Below, piece after piece: positions 1 through 5,120 of a stretch of 5,120 nt of DNA. Below the pieces are notes generated by a model. The model saw only the letters and a list, made by a program, of their open reading frames with translations, did no database searches and was not told where the DNA came from. This DNA comes from Thermoflexibacter sp. (lineage in GTDB: Bacteria; Bacteroidota; Bacteroidia; Cytophagales; Thermoflexibacteraceae): contig JALOMS010000404.1 of NCBI GenBank assembly GCA_025455345.1, positions 1 to 5,120 on the forward strand. The letters are read 5' to 3'. The translations under genes were made by a program, and so were the position numbers. Numbering within the stretch: the stretch's first letter is position 1; each line of letters begins with the position of its first letter.

Positions 1-1
1 C

Positions 2-286
2 GTAATTGCCATAGTAGGCGTGTTACTTGCCAGAGTAATTGCCGTAGGTCTGCCCTTGTTTGTATTCAATAAAAAGGAGAAGAATAACATTAAAATACTC
101 ACTTTACTGACTTGGGGTGGCTTGCGCGGAGGCATTTCTGTTGCTTTGGCTCTTTTGGCGTACAATAAAGTCCCCGAAGGCAATATCATCATTGTAGTTA
201 CCTACATTGTCGTATTATTTTCTATTATTTTCCAAGGATTGACCATTGAAAAATTAATTAAGAAGTTGAAAATAAGTGATAACTAA
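2..286 (+). CDS. C-terminal fragment of a CPA1/NhaP-type Na+(K+)/H+ antiporter
   Basis: This is the 3' end of a membrane antiporter gene. The frame is open from base 2, so the true start lies outside the window; the GTG at 20 is an internal valine codon. About 94 residues are visible. They contain three hydrophobic segments: one ending near LPLFVF, a second across TWGGLRGGISVALALLAY, and a third across IIIVVTYIVVLFSIIFQG. The motif WGGLRGGISVALAL is a hallmark of the late transmembrane region of CPA1 (NhaP/NHE-like) exchangers, which swap Na+ or K+ for H+ across the inner membrane. The protein ends soon after the last helix with a short basic tail (KLIKKLKISDN), so it has no C-terminal RCK/TrkA-C or cyclic-nucleotide domain. 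Family assignment is firm; ion specificity is not visible. A 157-bp gap with its own promoter separates it from the tetR gene, so the two are probably separate units. Confidence 0.88.
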   Translation, partial: VIAIVGVLLARVIAVGLPLFVFNKKEKNNIKILTLLTWGGLRGGISVALALLAYNKVPEGNIIIVVTYIVVLFSIIFQGLTIEKLIKKLKISDN

Positions 287-311
287 CCTAAAGCTCTACC
301 TAATAGGTTTT
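285..311 (+). terminator. Weak candidate terminator after the antiporter gene
   Basis: AACCTA (285-290, overlapping the stop codon) and TAGGTT (304-309) are inverted repeats of six base pairs around a 13-nt loop, followed by a short T run (308-311). The stem is short and the T tract is only four bases, so this is a weak candidate; no better one is visible before the next promoter. Confidence 0.25.
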
Positions 312-406
312 ACTTAGCATATTTCTGTTCAGCATTTCGCATAGTGTCTAATGATACGAATAGATATATAAATATTTTTCAAAAAAGTTTGCTAAAAATT
401 TTATAA

Positions 407-420
407 TGAATAAATATTCA
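407..420. promoter_or_regulatory. Palindromic operator copy 1, upstream of tetR
   Basis: TGAATAAATATTCA has perfect inverted arms (TGAATA and TATTCA) around a central AA. An identical 14-mer occurs at 1148-1161 in front of the SDR gene. It lies immediately upstream of the candidate -7 box at 423-430 and 23 bp before the tetR start codon, where a bound repressor would occlude the promoter. TetR proteins bind as dimers to palindromes of about this size, usually near their own gene, so autoregulation is the natural reading. That the neighbouring TetR protein binds here is inferred from position and repetition. Confidence 0.75.
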
Positions 421-422
421 CT

Positions 423-430
423 TATCTTTG
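423..430 (+). promoter_or_regulatory. Bacteroidota -7 promoter element of tetR
   Basis: TATCTTTG matches the Bacteroidota sigma-A -7 consensus TAnnTTTG at every fixed position. A -33 TTTG element is not perfect; TTTT at 399-402 has the right spacing (20 nt). The operator at 407-420 fills the spacer. Transcription should begin only a few bases downstream, leaving a leader of roughly 7-9 nt before the ATG at 444, which is too short for a normal ribosome binding site. Confidence 0.7.
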
Positions 431-443
431 TGCCGTTAAAATT

Positions 444-1019
444 ATGGCACGAGAAAAAGACATAGACAAACTACACGCTATTTACAAAGCCACCCTCCAA
501 CTGGTACTGAAACAAGGTTTTAGTGGCTTGCGAATGGGTGATGTGGCAAAAGAAGCAGGCATAGCAACGGGGACGGTTTACATTTACTTTCAAGATAAAA
601 ATGACCTGATTAATCAACTCTATTTGTGGCTGAAAAGCAGGAATGTGGAGGCATATATGCTGGGTTATGACGCTTCTAAACCCTTTATGAACAACTTTCG
701 GCAGTTGTGGTATCAGTACGCACAGGTCAGTCTTGCCGCACCGCAAGAGTCTGCATTTTTAGAGCAATACTATCGCTCTCCTTTTTTGAGTGAAGAAGTA
801 AGAAATACAGCAGAAAATATGTTAAAGCCTATTTATGAGCTACTTGCGAAAGGAAAAGCAGAGCATTTGGTCAAAGATTTCCCTACGGAGTTGCTCATTG
901 CCCAACTGATGGGACCTATTCACGAATTGGTGAAATTCCATGCAGAAGGGAAATTCAGCGTAGATGAAATCGTATTGGAGCAGGCTTTTCGTTTGGCTTG
1001 GGATAGCATTAAAAGTTAG
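444..1019 (+). CDS. TetR/AcrR-family transcriptional repressor
   Basis: This is a 191-residue cytoplasmic regulator of typical TetR-family length. The N-terminal DNA-binding domain spans about residues 8-57. Its helix-turn-helix runs from LRMGDVAKEAGI (29-40) into the recognition helix and the family signature TGTVYIYFQDKNDLI (42-56). The rest (about 60-191) is the helical ligand-binding and dimerisation half, which is poorly conserved in this family and gives no clue to the ligand. The ATG at 444 is chosen because it follows a TAnnTTTG box closely and no upstream in-frame alternative is needed. The gene is followed, after 179 bp, by an SDR gene in the same orientation. Identical 14-bp palindromes precede both genes, so it probably represses itself and the SDR gene until an inducer binds. 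No truncation is seen. Family assignment is very secure; target set is inferred. Confidence 0.93.
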   Translation: MAREKDIDKLHAIYKATLQLVLKQGFSGLRMGDVAKEAGIATGTVYIYFQDKNDLINQLYLWLKSRNVEAYMLGYDASKPFMNNFRQLWYQYAQVSLAAPQESAFLEQYYRSPFLSEEVRNTAENMLKPIYELLAKGKAEHLVKDFPTELLIAQLMGPIHELVKFHAEGKFSVDEIVLEQAFRLAWDSIKS

Positions 1020-1042
1020 ACTATTAAGTATTTGTGTGTTTT

Positions 1043-1071
1043 ATAGTAAAATACGCTTTAGCGTGTTCTAT
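1043..1071 (+). terminator. Hairpin after tetR, possible terminator
   Basis: AATACGC (1050-1056) and GCGTGTT (1061-1067) pair over seven positions, including one G-T wobble, around a TTTA loop. The outer bases ATAG (1043-1046) and CTAT (1068-1071) can add four more pairs after a small bulge. This is the most GC-rich hairpin in the tetR-SDR gap. It is not followed by a T run, so termination is uncertain; it would help separate tetR from the independently controlled SDR gene. Confidence 0.35.
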
Positions 1072-1147
1072 TCATTATCAAGCACTTGTACACCCTAAGG
1101 GGTATGCTACAGTATCGATTTAATTTGCTCACTTATTTATATAAAAC

Positions 1148-1161
1148 TGAATAAATATTCA
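1148..1161. promoter_or_regulatory. Palindromic operator copy 2, upstream of the SDR gene
   Basis: This is the same perfect palindrome TGAATAAATATTCA found upstream of tetR at 407-420, 741 bp away. It ends 37 bp before the SDR start codon. Flanking bases differ between the copies (A/C outside copy 1, C/T outside copy 2), so identity is limited to the 14-mer, as expected for a conserved binding site and not for a recent duplication. No perfect TAnnTTTG box is visible nearby; TTTG at 1124-1127 could be a -33 element, which would put the operator over the -7 region. The binding protein is inferred to be the adjacent TetR. Confidence 0.75.
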
Positions 1162-1198
1162 TTAATAAAATAATCCAAAAATTTAAACAAACAAAAAA

Positions 1199-2017
1199 AT
1201 GGCAAAGAACACAGTATTAGTTACAGGAGCTTCCTCTGGGATAGGCAAAGCAATCGCCCAATATTTCGCGCGGCAGGGCTGGAACGTAGCGGCAACCATG
1301 AGAAATCCTGATAAAGAGCAAGAATTGAACAAGTTAGCAAATGTAAAACTCTACGCTTTGGACGTTACCAAAACAGAAACTATCCAAGCGGCATTGGAGG
1401 CAATCAACAAAGACTTTGGTGGTATTCATGCAATTGTAAATAATGCAGGCTATGGTGCAGATGGCGTTTTTGAGGCAATGAGTGATGACGTAATCCAACG
1501 TCAGTTTGATACCAACGTATTCGGGCTTATGCGCGTAACGCGTGAGGCGATTCCGTATATGCGTCAGCAAAAAGGCGGCACCATCATTCAAATCGCTTCT
1601 ATGGGTGGGCGTTTGGCTTTTCCACTTTACAGCATTTACCATGGTACAAAGTGGGCAGTAGAGGGTTTCAGTGAGGCTTTGATGTACGAACTTGCGCCTT
1701 TGGGTATTAAGGTAAAAATTGTAGAGCCTGGGGCTATTAAAACAGAGTTTTATGGTCGCAGTCGTGAGTTTGTTATGCGTGATGACTTGACAGCGTACAA
1801 AGAATTTGTGAAAAAAGTGGAGAAAGTATCTATGGAAGCGGGCGACAAGGGCGAATCGCCAATGGTAGTGGCAAAAACGGTATTCAAAGCGGCAACAGAC
1901 GGCAGTAAAAAATTGCGCTACCCTGTGGGAAGTCCCGCACCTATGTTGCTCTGGTTGCGTAAGTTAGTACCTGATAGCTGGTGGTTTGGAGTGGTGAGAA
2001 GTAGCTATAAAATCTGA
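1199..2017 (+). CDS. Classical short-chain dehydrogenase/reductase (SDR), NADP(H)-type
   Basis: This 272-residue cytoplasmic oxidoreductase has the full set of classical SDR motifs. The Rossmann cofactor motif TGASSGIG is at 9-16. D55 in LDVT lines the adenine pocket. NNAG is at 81-84. The catalytic tetrad is N106, S134, Y147 and K151 (YHGTK), and the PG motif is at 177-178. Arginine at 35 in ATMRNP, with no acidic residue at the end of the second strand, suggests a preference for NADP(H). The overall pattern resembles the 17-beta-hydroxysteroid/retinol dehydrogenase-like group of bacterial SDRs, but the substrate cannot be deduced. A hydrophobic, tryptophan-rich C-terminus (about 248-266) may contact lipid or substrate. 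The ATG follows an A-rich leader typical of Bacteroidota. The upstream palindrome implies TetR control, and the propeller gene follows on the same strand after 144 bp. The gene looks intact. Confidence 0.95.
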   Translation: MAKNTVLVTGASSGIGKAIAQYFARQGWNVAATMRNPDKEQELNKLANVKLYALDVTKTETIQAALEAINKDFGGIHAIVNNAGYGADGVFEAMSDDVIQRQFDTNVFGLMRVTREAIPYMRQQKGGTIIQIASMGGRLAFPLYSIYHGTKWAVEGFSEALMYELAPLGIKVKIVEPGAIKTEFYGRSREFVMRDDLTAYKEFVKKVEKVSMEAGDKGESPMVVAKTVFKAATDGSKKLRYPVGSPAPMLLWLRKLVPDSWWFGVVRSSYKI

Positions 2018-2041
2018 AAATTTGGAATGAAATACGAATTA

Positions 2042-2128
2042 AATAGTATAATAGTTGAATAGCTTAATAGTTAAAAAAAGTAACTATCCAACTATCCAAC
2101 TATCCAACTATCTAACTATCTAACTATT
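2042..2128. repeat. Two mirrored arrays of 8-bp units between the SDR and propeller genes
   Basis: The left array (2042-2073) is four consecutive 8-bp units: AATAGTAT, AATAGTTG, AATAGCTT, AATAGTTA. After the spacer AAAAAAG (2074-2080), the right array (2081-2128) is six units: TAACTATC, three copies of CAACTATC, TAACTATC, TAACTATT. The right unit is essentially the reverse complement of the left unit in the same 8-bp register. The innermost units give a perfect 7-bp hairpin, ATAGTTA (2067-2073) with TAACTAT (2081-2087), and outer units extend an imperfect stem. The region is non-coding. It could act as a transcript hairpin between the two genes or be a slippage-prone simple repeat. It is not CRISPR, because there are no spacers. 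Confidence 0.85.
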
Positions 2129-2140
2129 TTGTATTTTACT

Positions 2141-2155
2141 GATAATTGATAATTG
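2141..2155 (+). repeat. Short direct repeat GATAATT before the propeller gene
   Basis: GATAATT occurs twice in tandem (2141-2147 and 2148-2154) and is followed by G and an A7 run leading to the ATG at 2162. It is part of the AT-rich leader. No promoter box with the TAnnTTTG pattern is visible in this gap; the nearest partial match is TATTTTG at 2125-2131. Confidence 0.5.
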
Positions 2156-2161
2156 AAAAAA

Positions 2162-3289
2162 ATGAAAAGATTTTTTAAAATATTGATAATAAGCATAATA
2201 TCACTGGTGGTGATATTAGCAGTGTTTGCATATTTGCGGTACGGAGGAGGAACTACTTATCCCAATATCAGCACAGAACCTGTAATGAAACAAAGTGATT
2301 TGGAAGTGTATTTCTCTTATCCTGAACCCATTGGCAATGTGGCGGCAAGTAGGGATACAAGCTATGCCACAAGGATTTTTATGACGATTCACCCCGAATC
2401 TCGCCCTGAAAACTACAAGGTATTGGAGATTACAGGTGGGCAAGCAAAGCCTTATCCAGATGAGGCTTCACAAAACACTTTATTTGCTTCTGTATTAGGA
2501 CTTTATGTGGATAATCAAAATAAACTTTGGGCAATAGACCACGCCAATCATGGCACAGGAGAGGTAACACTCCTTGCCTTTGACTTGAAAACTAATCAAG
2601 TAGCACACAAGTACATTTTCCCAAAGGAAGTGGCAGAAACAGGCTCTTTTTTCAATGATTTGACCGTTTCGCCTGACGGAAGGTATGTATTGGTAGCAGA
2701 TGTGAGTTTTTGGGCAAAAAGTCCTTCTTTGGTGATTTATGATGTGCAAAAAGGTGTTTCGCGCAGTTTGCTGGACGGTCATGCTTCGGTGAAAAATCAA
2801 GGCTATGTACCTGTTACCCCTGCAAAGAAAATGCGTTTTTTTGGTGGTTTGGCAGATTTAATGCCTGGCATAGACGGTTTGGACGTGGATTGGGAAGGAA
2901 AATATGTGTATTGGGCGGCAATGAGCCACGCAGAACTTTATCGCTTGCCTTTGGAAGTAGCCACAAATTTTGAACTTTTTAAGGAAGAAATCGAGAAAAA
3001 AGTGGAAATGGTCAGCAAAAAACCACTAAGTGATGGCATTAGGATAGACAAAGATGGCACTATACTCATTACAGATGTGGAAAATCAAGGCATTTATGCT
3101 GTAACTCCCGAAGGAAAAGGCTACACGCTCCTCAAAGACAAGCGCGTGAGGTGGGCGGATGGTTTGAGTTTGGGCAGTGATGGCTATTGGTACTTGGCAG
3201 ATAGCGATATTCCCGACCAAATGCTTCAATCTAAGGAACATATCGCAAAAAACAAACCTTATTATGTATTTAGATTTAAGAGGAAATAA
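2162..3289 (+). CDS. Membrane-anchored beta-propeller protein, MRJP/Yellow-like (SMP-30/gluconolactonase-like fold)
   Basis: This is a 375-residue protein taken from the ATG at 2162. An in-frame TTG at 2153 would add only three residues and is less likely. Residues 7-25 form one hydrophobic helix after a basic start (MKRFFK), so it is a signal anchor or uncleaved signal peptide placing the rest outside the cytoplasm. The body is rich in propeller-like strands. Characteristic stretches are RIFMTIHPESRP (71-82), LGLYVDNQNKLWAIDHAN (112-129), LLAFDLKTNQVAHKY (137-151), FFNDLTVSPDGRYVLVADV (163-181), LVIYDV (190-195) and SDGIRIDKDGTILITD (290-305). This order matches the major royal jelly/Yellow family and its bacterial relatives, often named L-dopachrome tautomerase-related or SMP-30-like. 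Enzymatic activity is not established by these motifs. The gene lies 144 bp after the SDR gene on the same strand and may be co-transcribed with it. Fold assignment is strong; function is open. Confidence 0.82.
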   Translation: MKRFFKILIISIISLVVILAVFAYLRYGGGTTYPNISTEPVMKQSDLEVYFSYPEPIGNVAASRDTSYATRIFMTIHPESRPENYKVLEITGGQAKPYPDEASQNTLFASVLGLYVDNQNKLWAIDHANHGTGEVTLLAFDLKTNQVAHKYIFPKEVAETGSFFNDLTVSPDGRYVLVADVSFWAKSPSLVIYDVQKGVSRSLLDGHASVKNQGYVPVTPAKKMRFFGGLADLMPGIDGLDVDWEGKYVYWAAMSHAELYRLPLEVATNFELFKEEIEKKVEMVSKKPLSDGIRIDKDGTILITDVENQGIYAVTPEGKGYTLLKDKRVRWADGLSLGSDGYWYLADSDIPDQMLQSKEHIAKNKPYYVFRFKRK

Positions 3290-3311
3290 GTAGTTTGCAC
3301 ATTCAAGTAAT

Positions 3312-3387
3312 AAATACAACTTTGTAATTTAATTTTTTTGAACTTGTTCAAAAGGTGTTTCAAAGTCAAATCTTTATGTTGTATTTT
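3312..3387 (+). terminator. Nested inverted repeats between convergent genes, probable terminator region
   Basis: Three overlapping hairpins fill this 103-bp gap. TACAA (3315-3319) pairs with TTGTA (3322-3326), extendable past one mismatch, and is followed by T7 at 3333-3339. TTTTGAAC (3336-3343) and GTTCAAAA (3346-3353) form an 8-bp palindrome. AAATACAAC (3312-3320) is also a perfect 9-bp reverse complement of GTTGTATTT (3378-3386), which is followed by the T-rich run TTCTTTTC. Such structures suit transcription ending for the propeller gene, perhaps also for the opposing gene. Stems are AT-rich, so strength is uncertain. Confidence 0.45.
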
Positions 3388-3392
3388 CTTTT

Positions 3393-4811
3393 CTATTTTA
3401 TGGATAACGCTTCTTCAAGTATTTTTTCTATGTCATTACTACTTGGGCGTGGGGGAGCGTTATGATAAATTTTCCCTTGTTTGTCCACCAAAAAATAAGC
3501 AGGAATTCCACTTACATTGTATGCTTTAGCCACCTCGCTTTTTGCGCCAGCATAAAGATTAACACCTTCTAAAAGATGCTCTTTGACCCCCTCTTTCCAA
3601 TCTTTTTCGGAAGCGTCTATATCAATATACAAAAATACAACGTCTTTGTCTTTAAATTTTTCCTTTAATTTCTTAGCGGCAGGAAACTCCTTAATACACG
3701 GTTTACACCAACTCGCCCAAAAATCAATATAGACTATTTTGCCTTTGAAATCTGCCAAAGAAACCTTTTTCCCCTCTAAATCTTTTAGAGAAAAGTCGGG
3801 TGCAAATTTACCACTTGCCATACTTCCTATTTTTTCATACATTTTTGTAAGGGCTTCATTTTGCTTGGTATTTGTATTCCATGAAATAAAATCTTTGTAA
3901 ATAGGTTCTATTTCCTCAAACTTAGAAAAATGCAACGCTATATCTACCATGTTCCCTAAAACAGCACTACGAGATTTTCCAGAAAGTATAATTTTATGAT
4001 ACTCATAAAAAATTTTCCAAGAAAAATCCTTACGTTTTGCCATATTCATCATATCTACATAGTTTTTATTGATATAAGAAGATACAAAATCTCTAAACTC
4101 TCTTAAGTGTGACAATGAATCCGCATTAATGACTAATTTCTTCGTGAAGTCGTAATAAGAAGTAGGTACTTTTATTTTCTCTGTCAAATTATTATAAATC
4201 GCATTAAGGTCTGGATAGGAGAGTTTTGCGCCTGCCAATCTATAAACAATTCTAATCTTGAATTCCTCTGCATAGCTTTTTGGAAAAGCAGGGTGAGCAA
4301 CTTGATAATTGTCCACAAATTTGTCTAAGGCTGATTGGACACTATCACAAAATGTCAAATATTTTAAAGGGTCATTGATGTCTTTTTCTTTAGATTTAGT
4401 AAGATTTAAAAGAACTCTTGAAGCATTTTTTTTTGAGAAAGCAGTCTGGAAGTCAAAAATTGGTGCATCTTTGCCTGAAAAAGTCATGTTCTCAAAAATA
4501 TTACTTGCATTTCCGTCCAACTTTATAAAGACTTCTTGCTGAGGGCTGAAGTGAAAATCAATACTTGACTGCCCACCAAAAGAAAATTCACTTTGAGAAA
4601 TTTCATCTATGTCAAAAATAAACTCAAAACTTCCATCTTCTTTTATAGCTTGTGTCAGTGTTTCTTTGTCATTAGAATATGATTTAAAATAGGTGAGTGT
4701 AATTTCTTTGCCTTGAGCATTTTCTATTTTTCCTGTAATCCTTACTTGAGCAAAGGAAAATATAGCATTGAAAATCAATGAAATAAATATAATAATAAAT
4801 AGCTTTTTCAT
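3393..4811 (-). CDS. Exported TlpA/ResA-like thiol-disulfide oxidoreductase with DUF4369-like N-terminus
   Basis: This is a 472-residue protein on the minus strand, ending in TAG. Residues 1-21 are a Sec signal peptide (MKKLFIIIFI start, cleavage probably near FSFA-Q). There is no lipobox cysteine, so it should be a soluble periplasmic protein. Residues about 23-115 are strand-rich and start with VRITGKIENAQGKEITLTYF, resembling the DUF4369 domain common at the N-terminus of Bacteroidota thioredoxin-fold proteins. Residues about 120-330 are helical with no family I recognise. The C-terminal redoxin domain (about 334-470) has APDFSLKDLEGKKVSLADF, the active site WCKPC (C369 and C372) and the cis-proline loop GIP (P437). 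All residues needed for disulfide exchange are present; an extra cysteine lies at C155. Likely role: reduction or exchange of disulfides in exported proteins or cytochrome c assembly. The client is unknown. It converges on the propeller gene and is probably transcribed alone. Confidence 0.92.
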   Translation of the reverse strand: MKKLFIIIFISLIFNAIFSFAQVRITGKIENAQGKEITLTYFKSYSNDKETLTQAIKEDGSFEFIFDIDEISQSEFSFGGQSSIDFHFSPQQEVFIKLDGNASNIFENMTFSGKDAPIFDFQTAFSKKNASRVLLNLTKSKEKDINDPLKYLTFCDSVQSALDKFVDNYQVAHPAFPKSYAEEFKIRIVYRLAGAKLSYPDLNAIYNNLTEKIKVPTSYYDFTKKLVINADSLSHLREFRDFVSSYINKNYVDMMNMAKRKDFSWKIFYEYHKIILSGKSRSAVLGNMVDIALHFSKFEEIEPIYKDFISWNTNTKQNEALTKMYEKIGSMASGKFAPDFSLKDLEGKKVSLADFKGKIVYIDFWASWCKPCIKEFPAAKKLKEKFKDKDVVFLYIDIDASEKDWKEGVKEHLLEGVNLYAGAKSEVAKAYNVSGIPAYFLVDKQGKIYHNAPPRPSSNDIEKILEEALSIK

Positions 4812-4889
4812 CTTTCAATAGGTTTTGCGAGTAGCCTTTTATATTTAGTAATATTTGAGTTTGTTGAACTTGTGGTTTAAAAAGTTATA

Positions 4890-4926
4890 TTACAAATTCC
4901 ATATTTTAGAGAAATGGAATTTATAA
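4890..4926. repeat. 13-bp inverted repeat in the leader region of the TlpA-like gene
   Basis: The left arm at 4890-4902 (TTACAAATTCCAT) and the right arm at 4914-4926 (ATGGAATTTATAA) pair at 12 of 13 positions, with the only mismatch at 4893/4923. The inner nine pairs are perfect and the loop is 11 nt. It sits 78 bp upstream of the start codon of the minus-strand gene, between that gene and the candidate -7 box at 4968-4975, so it would be transcribed in the leader. It could be an mRNA hairpin, a terminator of something further upstream, or a protein-binding site. Confidence 0.6.
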
Positions 4927-4967
4927 GCCTATTTTATATAACAATTTAGTATGCTTCTTTATAAATC

Positions 4968-4975
4968 CAAATTTA
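4968..4975 (-). promoter_or_regulatory. Candidate -7 promoter element for the TlpA-like gene
   Basis: Read on the minus strand this is TAAATTTG, a full match to TAnnTTTG. It is the only full match between 4812 and 5000 in that orientation. Transcription from here would give a leader of roughly 150 nt. A properly spaced -33 TTTG is not evident: the nearest, complementary to 4990-4993, leaves a spacer of only 14 nt. The call is therefore moderate. Confidence 0.4.
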
Positions 4976-4996
4976 TCAAAAATTTACTACAAAGGC

Positions 4997-5004
4997 TATA
5001 TTTG
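4997..5004 (+). promoter_or_regulatory. Candidate plus-strand -7 promoter element near the window end
   Basis: TATATTTG matches TAnnTTTG and is followed by CAAGG, as is common after Bacteroidota -7 boxes. TTTA at 4972-4975 is in the position of a -33 element but matches imperfectly. It points out of the window to the right, divergent from the TlpA-like gene. The gene it would serve is not visible. Confidence 0.4.
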
Positions 5005-5120
5005 CAAGGTAAAAGAAATAATTTTTAGTTCTGTACCCGACGAAGTATTTGAGTTTCCTAAAGAATATCAAGTAATTATTAGGGATTAATAAAAAAAAAC
5101 AGAAAACCATTGTAGGCTTT

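Larger units (their letters stand above)
4812..5120. other. 309-bp gap upstream of the TlpA-like gene
   Basis: No complete gene is visible here. The region is AT-rich and holds an inverted repeat (4890-4926), a candidate minus-strand -7 box (4968-4975), a candidate plus-strand -7 box (4997-5004), a short plus-strand open frame without a usable start codon (ending at 5089), and an A9 run at 5091-5099. From 5005 to 5120 there is no plus-strand ATG, so any gene served by the plus-strand promoter must begin beyond the window or use an unusual start. Confidence 0.7.

Noticed and set aside
312..352. Short minus-strand frame (MRNAEQKYAK) in the gap after the antiporter gene
   Set aside because: Only about ten codons from its ATG, with no promoter in that orientation or recognisable similarity; chance is the simplest explanation.
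471..746. Open frame on the minus strand opposite the tetR gene
   Set aside because: It lies wholly antisense to a well-supported TetR protein and its translation shows no recognisable domain. The same applies to minus-strand frames within 1334-1642, 2216-2443, 2495-2800 and 3026-3319.
1092..1103. Small hairpin ACCC-TAAG-GGGT in the tetR-SDR gap
   Set aside because: Only four base pairs with no T tract; too weak to call a terminator or an operator.
2081..2128. CRISPR-like array
   Set aside because: The units are 8 bp and directly adjacent, with no spacers and no cas genes in view.
2153..2161. TTG start giving a propeller protein three residues longer
   Set aside because: The ATG at 2162 is preceded by an A-rich run and starts a normal signal-anchor sequence; the TTG lies within the GATAATTG repeat.
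3338..3529. Plus-strand open frame overlapping the end of the TlpA-like gene, and a similar one at 4309-4542
   Set aside because: Both are antisense to a protein with a clear redoxin active site and signal peptide; they have no motif of their own.
3338..4873. Shared 10-mer TTGAACTTGT at 3338-3347 and 4864-4873, at opposite ends of the TlpA-like gene
   Set aside because: Only the first copy continues into a palindrome; the match stops at ten bases of AT-rich sequence and has no attachment-site or mobile-element context.

Overview
The window looks like chromosomal DNA from a member of the Bacteroidota. Three things point there. Upstream regions carry the phylum's -7 promoter element TAnnTTTG (423-430, 4997-5004, and 4968-4975 on the minus strand). 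Start codons follow A-rich stretches and lack convincing Shine-Dalgarno sites. The minus-strand gene has the architecture of exported Bacteroidota thioredoxin-fold proteins: signal peptide, DUF4369-like N-terminus, helical middle, TlpA/ResA-like C-terminus. I cannot name a genus. I see no rRNA, tRNA, CRISPR array or insertion sequence.

Layout: (1) 2-286 (+), the C-terminal end of a CPA1/NhaP-type cation/proton antiporter cut by the window edge. (2) 444-1019 (+), a TetR-family repressor. (3) 1199-2017 (+), a classical short-chain dehydrogenase/reductase (SDR) with all catalytic residues. (4) 2162-3289 (+), a membrane-anchored beta-propeller protein of the major-royal-jelly/Yellow or SMP-30-like type. 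(5) 3393-4811 (-), an exported TlpA-like thiol-disulfide oxidoreductase, convergent with gene 4. (6) 4812-5120, a gap holding an inverted repeat, two candidate promoters and a short open frame without a start codon.

The best-supported regulatory observation is a perfect 14-bp palindrome, TGAATAAATATTCA, found once upstream of the tetR gene (407-420) and once upstream of the SDR gene (1148-1161). This is what one expects if the TetR protein represses both itself and the SDR gene. The first copy lies directly upstream of the TAnnTTTG box, so a bound repressor would block RNA polymerase. The SDR and propeller genes point the same way, and the three genes may form one ligand-responsive module, but the ligand and substrate cannot be read from sequence.

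Between the SDR and propeller genes is a block of 8-bp units: four AATAGnnn units (2042-2073), an A-rich spacer, then six YAACTATY units (2081-2128) that are largely the reverse complement of the first set. It is the most unusual DNA structure here. No clearly new multi-gene system is visible.
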